Assembly: GCA_003157715.1 (NCBI GenBank)
Contig: PMKK01000094.1
Span: 4,170-10,834 of the forward strand
Reading direction: 5' to 3'
Length of the DNA: 6,665 bases
Source of the DNA: Actinomycetota bacterium
GTDB taxonomy: Bacteria > Actinomycetota > Thermoleophilia > UBA2241
Shown here: positions 1-4,335 of the stretch, piece after piece
Layout: each line of letters opens with the position of its first letter
Position numbering within the stretch: position 1 is the stretch's first letter
Position numbers and translations under genes: made by a program
The notes under the pieces: generated by a model
Database searches by the model: none
Seen by the model: the letters and a program-made list of their open reading frames with translations, nothing else
Told to the model about the DNA's origin: nothing

Positions 1-866
1 TCCGGAGCCATGTCGGTCGTCGCAGCGTCGGTCGCGGCGGCCGCGCGGCGGCGGCGGGAGCGGCCGTGAGGACTCTTGGCACGATGGCCTTTGCGCCGGC
101 CGCGGTGGGGCGGCGCGGCGAGCCGGGTGGCTGTCGGGGCGTCCGTCCCGCCGAAGGCCGCTACCAGCTCGTGGTCGCCTTCGAGCAGCGCCAGGGCGGC
201 GGCCCGCGGCGGCAGCCCCTCGGGCAGGGACTCCCCGCCGTCTGCGAAGTCGGCGACCAGCCGGGCGACCTGCGCCTCGATGGCGGCCGAGTAGCGCACC
301 GCGCGGCCGCGGCCGAGGCCGTCTCTGGAGATGGCCACCGCGGCAGCCGCGGCGGTGAGCTCGTCGAGGCCCTCGCCGCGTCGGGCGACGGTGGCGATCA
401 CCGGCAGACCGAGGGCCTGCGAGAGCGCCCGCGGGTCAATGCGCAACGACTGCCGGCGCGCCTCGTCGAACAGGTTCAGGGCGACCACGACCCGCAAGCC
501 GAGGTCGACGAGCTGCAGGACGAGGTAGAGGTTACGCGGCAGATTGGTGGCGTCGACCACGGCCACCACGACGTCGGGCTGCCAGTCTATGAGGCCGCGG
601 CGGGCCACCCACTGGTCTTCCGACGCAGGGTCGAGGGCGTAGGTGCCGGGAAGGTCGACGAGCTGCACCTCCTGGCCCGCCCAGCAGGCGCGCGCCACGT
701 TCAGGCCGACGGTCATTCCCGGGTAGTTGGCGGTCTCGACCGCCGAGCCGGTGAGACGGTTGAACAAGGTCGACTTGCCGACGTTGGGGTTGCCGGCAAG
801 GCAGGCGACGATCGCGCTGGCAGACCGGCGCTCGGTGCTCACGTCGCAGCAGGAGGCGCTGGCCAT
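1..866 (-). CDS. feoB: Ferrous iron transporter FeoB, N-terminal GTPase part (runs off left edge)
   Basis: FeoB imports Fe(II) across the inner membrane; its cytoplasmic N-terminus is a GTPase followed by a helical GDI domain, then a membrane permease. Only the first 288 residues are in the window. All G motifs are visible: G1 GNPNVGKS (25-32), G2 Thr52 in NYPGMTVG, G3 DLPGTY (71-76), G4 NLFD (131-134, usually NMxD) and a G5-like ARRGEG (161-166). DATNLPRNLYLVLQL (105-119) is typical FeoB sequence. The ATG at 866 lies 4 bases after the dtxR stop with no obvious Shine-Dalgarno, so translation is probably coupled. Recognisable FeoB-like sequence ends near residue 250 (ALLEGDHELVAAF). After that the frame is Arg/Pro-rich and unlike the GDI domain, and the permease lies outside the window. 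A frame change near 107-110 is possible. A Cys pair (6-7) sits near the N-terminus. The family call is firm; integrity of the gene is uncertain. Confidence 0.93.
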   Translation of the reverse strand, partial: MASASCCDVSTERRSASAIVACLAGNPNVGKSTLFNRLTGSAVETANYPGMTVGLNVARACWAGQEVQLVDLPGTYALDPASEDQWVARRGLIDWQPDVVVAVVDATNLPRNLYLVLQLVDLGLRVVVALNLFDEARRQSLRIDPRALSQALGLPVIATVARRGEGLDELTAAAAAVAISRDGLGRGRAVRYSAAIEAQVARLVADFADGGESLPEGLPPRAAALALLEGDHELVAAFGGTDAPTATRLAAPPHRGRRKGHRAKSPHGRSRRRRAAAATDAATTDMAP

Positions 867-870
867 GACG

Positions 871-1527
871 CTAGGCGCGCACGAAGATCTTGCCGGCTAC
901 CTCGCGGCCGAGCGCGTAGCGGGCACGTCCGACGCGCACCAGAAGAGGTCCACCAAAAGGTGCGATGTCCTCGACGGACACGGCCGTCTCGGGCAGCAGG
1001 CCGAGCGACGACAGGTAGCGCAACAGGTCGGGTTGCTCGTCGGACACGAACGAGATGGTGCTCTTCTGTCCGGCGCCGAGCTCGGCCAGCGGCCGTGCCT
1101 TCTCGGGGGGCAGCTCGCCGTCGGCACTCGGGATGGCGCGACCATGCGGACAGGTCTGGGGATTGCCGAGGTGCGCCGCCAGGCGCTCTTCGACCTCGTC
1201 GGAGAGGACGTGCTCGAACTTGCAGGCCTCGTCGTGGACCTGGTCCCAGGGCAAGTCGAGATAGTCGGTGAGAAAGCGCTCGCTCAGGCGATGGCGCCGG
1301 ACCAGGCGCAGGGCCTGGCGGCGGCCCTCACTCGTGAGCAGCACCCGCCCGGCCGCGTCGCGTTCGACGAGCCCCTCGCCGGTCAGTCGCGCGACCATCT
1401 GCGAAACGGAAGGAGCCGCCAGGCCGAGCTCGTCGGCCACGCGGCTCACGGTAGCGCCGTCGGGGTGCTGGGTCACCTTGAAGATCGCTTCGAGGTACTC
1501 CTCGCGACTCTCGCTGCGCTGCTTCAT
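871..1527 (-). CDS. DtxR/IdeR-family iron-dependent transcriptional repressor
   Basis: A 218-residue metal-activated DNA-binding repressor, close to the usual length of the three-domain DtxR family. The N-terminal winged helix-turn-helix (about 6-65) has the recognition helix APSVSQMVARL, in which Pro39 and Gln43 match the DNA-contacting residues of DtxR. The dimerisation and metal domain (about 66-140) keeps His79, Glu83 and His98 (ancillary site) and Cys102, Glu105 and His106 (primary site) at exactly DtxR numbering. Residue 10, Met in DtxR, is Glu here, and Glu13 follows, as in the MntR arrangement. The C-terminal SH3/FeoA-like domain (about 150-218) has Glu164 and Asp167 where DtxR has Glu170 and Gln173. 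Cys102 favours iron over manganese. The start at 1527 has GAAGGGAG seven bases upstream. feoB follows after 4 bases, and a DtxR-like box overlaps the promoter, so autoregulation is likely. Confidence 0.93.
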   Translation of the reverse strand: MKQRSESREEYLEAIFKVTQHPDGATVSRVADELGLAAPSVSQMVARLTGEGLVERDAAGRVLLTSEGRRQALRLVRRHRLSERFLTDYLDLPWDQVHDEACKFEHVLSDEVEERLAAHLGNPQTCPHGRAIPSADGELPPEKARPLAELGAGQKSTISFVSDEQPDLLRYLSSLGLLPETAVSVEDIAPFGGPLLVRVGRARYALGREVAGKIFVRA

Positions 1528-1550
1528 GTGTGACTCCCTTCGCTCCTTTC

Positions 1551-1569
1551 GTAGGATAGCCTACGTCAA
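1551..1569. promoter_or_regulatory. DtxR/IdeR-like operator in front of dtxR-feoB
   Basis: The core is an inverted repeat, GTAGG-ATAG-CCTAC (1551-1564). Read over 19 bases, GTAGGATAGCCTACGTCAA agrees with the DtxR/IdeR box TTAGGTTAGCCTAACCTAA at 13 of 19 positions, including a run of seven (TAGCCTA). It lies 24 bases before the dtxR start codon and covers the -10 element of the inferred promoter, a normal position for repression by steric block. The match was made by eye against the known consensus; binding is inferred. Confidence 0.72.
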
Positions 1570-1581
1570 TGGAGTTGGCAA
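1553..1581 (-). promoter_or_regulatory. Sigma-70-type promoter of the dtxR-feoB operon
   Basis: On the minus strand TTGCCA (1581-1576) is followed after exactly 17 bases by TATCCT (1558-1553). These match the -35 and -10 consensus at 4 of 6 positions each. Transcription would start around 1546, giving a leader of about 20 bases that still contains the Shine-Dalgarno. The DtxR-like box covers the -10. The promoter lies downstream of the 59-residue gene's stop, so dtxR need not depend on that gene's transcript. Confidence 0.55.
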
Positions 1582-1632
1582 TCGGAATCCACGCCATGAG
1601 CAGTACCATAGCAGAATCGTTCCTACCGCCGG

Positions 1633-1812
1633 TCACCGGCCGGGGACGGCCCGGCGCTCCGGCAGCACGGCGACGACGATCAGGGCGATCAGGGTGAAGA
1701 AGGCCGCCAGGATCATCCACGCAAGCACGCCGCGGTCCTTGCTTTGCGCGACCACGCCGGTGGCGGCGACGCAGGCCAGCCAGACGATGGCGCTGAGCCC
1801 GTAGACGATCAC
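1633..1812 (-). CDS. Small membrane protein with two transmembrane helices (59 aa), hypothetical
   Basis: GTG start with a very strong Shine-Dalgarno (AAAGAGGAGGG, about 3 bases before GTG). The 59-residue product has two hydrophobic stretches, about residues 3-22 (from VYGLSAIVWLACVAATGVV) and 29-50 (VLAWMILAAFFTLIALIVVAVL). A charged turn, QSKDRG (23-28), joins them, and the tail PERRAVPGR is basic. This hairpin layout resembles small two-helix membrane proteins common in high-GC bacteria; no function can be assigned. The stop lies inside an imperfect GCCGGT/ACCGGC palindrome (1629-1641). It is on the same strand as dtxR, 105 bases upstream of it and separated by the dtxR promoter, and divergent from the antiporter gene. 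Codon third positions are GC-rich, as in neighbouring genes. Confidence 0.72.
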   Translation of the reverse strand: MIVYGLSAIVWLACVAATGVVAQSKDRGVLAWMILAAFFTLIALIVVAVLPERRAVPGR

Positions 1813-1905
1813 CTGCCCTCCTCTTTACCGGCGAGCGCCGCGCCGGACACGCAACGCTTTACGGCTACCCTTCCCCCTCCGCCGGCGTTCCACCGCGCTC
1901 GCGCC

Positions 1906-1933
1906 GGACGCGGTCGCCCGGACGCGGTCGCCC
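1906..1933. repeat. 14-bp perfect tandem duplication
   Basis: The unit GGACGCGGTCGCCC occurs twice head to tail (1906-1919 and 1920-1933), followed by a partial GTCGCC. It lies in the 236-base divergent spacer between the small membrane protein and the antiporter, just upstream of the putative antiporter -10. It may be a slippage duplication or a paired binding site; the sequence alone does not decide. Confidence 0.75.
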
Positions 1934-1950
1934 GTCGCCGCTCGGCCGCG

Positions 1951-1956
1951 TATACT
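1951..1956 (+). promoter_or_regulatory. Putative -10 element for the antiporter-usp operon
   Basis: TATACT matches the sigma-70 -10 consensus at 5 of 6 positions in an otherwise very GC-rich spacer. No good -35 lies 16-18 bases upstream (TCGCCC at 17), so recognition would need an activator or other contacts; the 14-bp tandem repeat occupies that place. Transcription would start near 1963, leaving a leader of about 85 bases. Confidence 0.35.
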
Positions 1957-2048
1957 GCGCGGCAGGCGATGAGGCTCGCCCTTAACCGCGACATCTGCTC
2001 GCTGATGGCCTCTACAGGCATCGTAGAAGACCGTCCGGGAGGAGCTTC

Positions 2049-3263
2049 ATGTCCAGTCTGCAGGTGGCCGTCGCCATCGCCGCCATCGCCCTGCTCGCCA
2101 GCATCATCTCGGTCGAGCTCAGTCTCTCGGTCGCCATCGTCGAGATCGTGCTCGGCGTCGTGGCGGCCAACCTCTTCCACCTGCACTCCGTGCCGTGGCT
2201 CGACTTCGTGGCTGCGTTCGGCTCGATCGTGCTGACTTTCCTGGCCGGCGCCGAAGTCGACGTCGGCCTTCTGCGCGCGGAGCTGCGGGGCAGTCTGCTG
2301 GTCGGCGGCGTCTCGTTCGCGGCGCCGTTCTGTGGCGCCCTGCTGTACGCGTACTTCGTCGCCGGCTGGAGCTTTCACGCCGCCGAGATCTGCGGCATCG
2401 CCCTGTCGACCACCTCTCTTGCCGTCGTCTACGCGGTCCTCGTAGAGACCGGCCTAAACCAGCGGCGCATCGGCAAGCTCATCATGTCCGCCACCTTCGT
2501 CACCGACTTCGGCACGGCCGGCGCGCTCTCCATCCTGTTCATCAAGCCCAATCTCTGGTTCGTGGCCTTCGTGGCCGTCAGCGTGCTCATGATCTGGCTG
2601 TTTCCCAAGGCGAGCCCCTGGTTCTTTCGCCGCTACGGCGAGCGCGTCATCGAACCCGAGATCAAGCTCGTCTTCTTTCTGCTCTTCTGCCTCATGCTGC
2701 TGGGCAAGCTTTCGCTGGGCCAGGCCGTGCTCCCGGCCTTCGTCCTGGGACTGGCCGCCTCGCGGCTCTACGAAAGCCACCGGCTGGAGCAGCAGCGCCT
2801 GCGAGTCGTGGCCTTCGCCTTTCTCACCCCGGCCTTCTTCATCAAGGGCGGCATGAACGTCTCGCTTGCCGCCCTGGGCGCCAACCTGGGGCTCCTGGGC
2901 GTCCTGTTCGCCATCAAACAGTCCACCAAGATCGCCGGTATCTTCCCCCTCGCGCGGGGCTATGTCGGCGGCGACGCTCTCTATCTCACGCTCCTGATGA
3001 GCACCGGACTGACCTTCGGCACGATCTCCTCGCAGTACGGCTACCAGGCGGGCATCATCGACAAGGCGCAGTTCTCGCTGCTCATCACGGTGGTCATCGC
3101 GAGCGCCGTGATCCCCACCTTCATCGCTCAGCGCTGGTTCCAGCCGGGTCCCGAGCCCGACGAGCGCCAGCGGCAGAAGAGTCCGGCGCCGCGACCGGCC
3201 GTGAGCGAGCCGACCGCGAGCGGACCGACCGTAAGCGGACCGACCGAACGGGAAGGAGCCTAG
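2049..3263 (+). CDS. CPA2-family cation:proton antiporter
   Basis: A 404-residue integral membrane protein of the CPA2 monovalent cation:proton antiporter superfamily (NapA/GerN/KefB fold). Hydrophobic segments fill residues 1-360. Visible family features are FLAGAEVD (64-71), the unwound-helix region ALSTTSLAVVYAVL (118-131), ATFVTDFGT (148-156) with the ion-binding Asp153, the AFFIKGGMNV segment (262-271), Lys290/Lys294 in helix 10 position, and LTFGTISSQYGYQAGIID (321-338). The residue before Asp153 is Thr. Electrogenic NapA-type members have Asp-Asp there, so this pump is more likely electroneutral (inference). The cation, Na+ or K+, cannot be told. The tail after 365 is hydrophilic and ends in xSxPT pentapeptide repeats. 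ATG with GGGAGGAG four bases upstream. The usp gene follows after one base. No TrkA-N domain is present, unlike KefB/KefC. Confidence 0.9.
   Translation: MSSLQVAVAIAAIALLASIISVELSLSVAIVEIVLGVVAANLFHLHSVPWLDFVAAFGSIVLTFLAGAEVDVGLLRAELRGSLLVGGVSFAAPFCGALLYAYFVAGWSFHAAEICGIALSTTSLAVVYAVLVETGLNQRRIGKLIMSATFVTDFGTAGALSILFIKPNLWFVAFVAVSVLMIWLFPKASPWFFRRYGERVIEPEIKLVFFLLFCLMLLGKLSLGQAVLPAFVLGLAASRLYESHRLEQQRLRVVAFAFLTPAFFIKGGMNVSLAALGANLGLLGVLFAIKQSTKIAGIFPLARGYVGGDALYLTLLMSTGLTFGTISSQYGYQAGIIDKAQFSLLITVVIASAVIPTFIAQRWFQPGPEPDERQRQKSPAPRPAVSEPTASGPTVSGPTEREGA
3201..3245 (+). repeat. Three 15-bp tandem repeats encoding xSxPT pentapeptides
   Basis: Units 3201-3215, 3216-3230 and 3231-3245 differ at a few bases and share the pattern GNNAGCGNNCCGACC. 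In frame they encode VSEPT, ASGPT and VSGPT in the cytoplasmic tail of the antiporter, just before its stop. The 15-bp period keeps the reading frame, so unit number can vary without breaking the gene. Confidence 0.85.
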
Positions 3264-3264
3264 G

Positions 3265-3687
3265 GTGTACGACAAGATCCTGGTCGCGGTAGACGGTTCC
3301 GCGGGCGCCGACAAGGCGCTGGCGGCAGCCGTCACCCTGGCCGAGAGCTTCGGGGCCGAACTCTACTCGATCGCGGTCGAGGGTCATCTGCCGGCGTACG
3401 CCGCGACCCTCGGCGAGGTCGACGAGGCCAAGGCCGAAAAGGACGCCTATTTCGAGGAGATCGACCGCGCGGCCCGCGCCTACGCCGCCGCGCGGGGCGT
3501 CGAACTGCGGACCGTCAAAGTGGTGGGCGATCCGGCCGAGCGCATCATCCGCCACGCCGAGCAGGGCGGTTTCGACCTGCTCGTGCTGGGTCACAAGGGC
3601 CACTCCCGCGCTCGGCGCTTTCTGCTGGGCAGCACCTCTGACAAGGTCGTTGACCATGCTCCGTGTTCGACTCTCATTGTAAAGTAG
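3265..3687 (+). CDS. Universal stress protein, UspA family, ATP-binding type
   Basis: A 140-residue single Usp domain (Rossmann-like, normally dimeric, cytoplasmic), the usual length. The N-terminal strand and loop KILVAVDGSAGADKAL (4-19) holds the conserved Asp10 and DGS. The C-terminal ATP signature G-2x-G-9x-G-S/T is perfect: Gly109, Gly112, Gly122, Ser123, Thr124, within LGHKGHSRARRFLLGST. The protein ends in the typical strand CSTLIVK. This places it in the nucleotide-binding MJ0577-like class. The GTG start at 3265 is one base after the antiporter stop, with AAGGAG (3253-3258) inside the antiporter's last codons, so translation is coupled. Usp domains are often fused to or encoded beside cation antiporters; a regulatory role on the antiporter is inferred. 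Confidence 0.93.
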   Translation: MYDKILVAVDGSAGADKALAAAVTLAESFGAELYSIAVEGHLPAYAATLGEVDEAKAEKDAYFEEIDRAARAYAAARGVELRTVKVVGDPAERIIRHAEQGGFDLLVLGHKGHSRARRFLLGSTSDKVVDHAPCSTLIVK

Positions 3688-3727
3688 AGGCTGAGACTGT
3701 CGGACAAAATCTCCCAAGCTAGAAGAT

Positions 3728-3763
3728 GGCCCGCCGCCTCGGGGGATCGTGAGACGGCGGGCC
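3728..3763. terminator. Hairpin 1 downstream of usp, likely terminator
   Basis: Perfect 9-bp stem GGCCCGCCG/CGGCGGGCC (3728-3736 with 3755-3763). After one mismatch, three further pairs (CTC/GAG) extend inward. It begins 40 bases after the usp stop. No T-run follows, so it would be an L-shaped or Rho-assisted terminator, as is common in high-GC genomes. It is symmetric and could also stop minus-strand transcription. Confidence 0.6.
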
Positions 3764-3766
3764 GGG

Positions 3767-3790
3767 CAGGTTCCCGGGTCAGAGGAACCT
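3767..3790. terminator. Hairpin 2 of the convergent-gene spacer
   Basis: Stem AGGTTCC/GGAACCT (3768-3774 with 3784-3790), optionally one C-G pair longer at 3767/3791, with a 9-base loop. It starts four bases after hairpin 1 ends. No T-run follows. Confidence 0.45.
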
Positions 3791-3821
3791 GGTCTGGGCG
3801 GCTCAGGGGAGCGCCCAGACC
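3791..3821. terminator. Hairpin 3 of the convergent-gene spacer
   Basis: Perfect 10-bp stem GGTCTGGGCG/CGCCCAGACC (3791-3800 with 3812-3821) with an 11-base loop. It abuts hairpin 2. The stems of the three hairpins differ in sequence, so they are not copies of one repeat. Together they form a nearly continuous structured block of about 94 bases, either a stacked bidirectional terminator or part of a structured RNA. Confidence 0.5.
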
Positions 3822-3991
3822 GGAGGGCCGGCTACAGATTGCCACCGCAAGCTGAGAAGAACATGGGCTCCTGGTGTGAATCTGCTGAGAGTGCGACGCG
3901 ACAGACAGGGGTGAGGGCAATGGCGCGGGGCCGCGGGCGACCGCTCGCGACTATTCCGGGCTGCGGCTGCCCGGGATGGGGGCTATGCGGG
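3822..3991. other. Remainder of the spacer between usp and the zinc-ribbon gene
   Basis: The whole gene-free spacer runs from 3688 to 3991. Its left half holds the three hairpins. In this part I see one 6-bp hairpin CCGGGC/GCCCGG (3956-3961 with 3969-3974, 7-base loop), 18 bases past the zinc-ribbon stop on the minus strand and a possible terminator for it. A 9-bp tandem duplication GGCTATGCG (3981-3989, 3990-3998) covers that stop codon and places a second in-frame TAG nine bases on. I see no convincing gene here. Confidence 0.5.
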
Positions 3992-4192
3992 CTATGCGGC
4001 CTGCGTTGCGCGGGTGCCGGCGGCCGGCGTACCACGATCCTGGCCGGCGTGCGCCTCGAAGTCCGCGGCCGTCTGCAGCTTGAGATCGAGCTCGCCGCAG
4101 CGCGGACAGGCCAGGGGCGCATGGCTCAGCTGAGAAGGCTCCTGAAAGATGTCCATGGCGTAGCCGCATCGGCTGCACGATGCGAAGATCAT
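3992..4192 (-). CDS. Small zinc-ribbon protein (66 aa), hypothetical
   Basis: The 66-residue product has two CxxC pairs, Cys6-Cys9 (CSRC) and Cys29-Cys32 (CPRC), 20 residues apart. This is the four-cysteine spacing of a compact zinc ribbon or rubredoxin-like knuckle. The first knuckle is followed by GYAMDIF and the second by GELDLKLQTAADFEAH. The last 17 residues are Ala/Thr/Gly-rich and probably disordered. The start at 4192 is fixed by GAAGGGAG five bases upstream; the upstream open frame lacks coding character. It lies 130 bases after the nucleotidyltransferase gene on the same strand, so it may be its operon partner, with a hairpin in between. Binding of zinc is inferred; possible roles are nucleic-acid or protein contact. 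No specific family is recognised. Confidence 0.78.
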   Translation of the reverse strand: MIFASCSRCGYAMDIFQEPSQLSHAPLACPRCGELDLKLQTAADFEAHAGQDRGTPAAGTRATQAA

Positions 4193-4206
4193 GTGCGCTC
4201 CCTTCC

Positions 4207-4229
4207 GCGGCGGCCGCGTCGGCCGCCGC
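4207..4229 (-). promoter_or_regulatory. 10-bp perfect hairpin just upstream of the zinc-ribbon ribosome binding site
   Basis: Arms GCGGCGGCCG (4207-4216) and CGGCCGCCGC (4220-4229) are perfect inverted copies around a 3-base loop. On the minus strand the stem ends directly beside GGAAGGGAG, the Shine-Dalgarno of the 66-residue gene. It may stabilise the downstream mRNA, weaken read-through from the nucleotidyltransferase gene, or limit ribosome access. There is no T-run on the minus strand. Confidence 0.5.
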
Positions 4230-4314
4230 CCCTTGCTGTTTTCTTGTCGCTCGGCTCGAGTGTGACGACGGGTTGTTGTGGTGCCATGAGCAGGTGATGA
4301 GATCGGCGCGTGCT

Positions 4315-4335
4315 GCCGGCGCTCAGGCGGCCGGC
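4315..4335 (-). terminator. Weak hairpin over the nucleotidyltransferase stop codon
   Basis: GCCGGC (4315-4320) and GCCGGC (4330-4335) pair around a 9-base loop that contains the TGA stop. With six pairs and no T-run it is a weak terminator at best; such short palindromes are frequent in this GC-rich sequence. Confidence 0.25.

Noticed and set aside
66..1271. Long plus-strand open frame (401 codons)
   Set aside because: Antisense to feoB and dtxR, which have clear family motifs. The product is Arg/Gly-rich with no domain; GC-rich DNA gives such long shadows.
1809..2378. Minus-strand open frame of 189 codons over the antiporter start
   Set aside because: Overlaps the antiporter's first helices and the divergent spacer; composition is that of an antisense frame (Glu/Asp/Arg/Gln-rich).
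3688..3991. Possible known riboswitch, SRP RNA, 6S or RNase P RNA in the hairpin spacer
   Set aside because: Searched by eye for the cobalamin, SAM and c-di-GMP riboswitch cores, the SRP loop and the RNase P core; none is present on either strand.
4193..4285. Short minus-strand frame (about 30 codons) whose TGA overlaps the zinc-ribbon ATG
   Set aside because: The stop/start overlap is suggestive of coupling, but there is no ribosome binding site and the second half is Arg/Gly repeats produced by the hairpin sequence.
3749..4297. Plus-strand open frame of 182 codons
   Set aside because: Begins inside the hairpin block and runs antisense through the zinc-ribbon gene; no ribosome binding site or domain.
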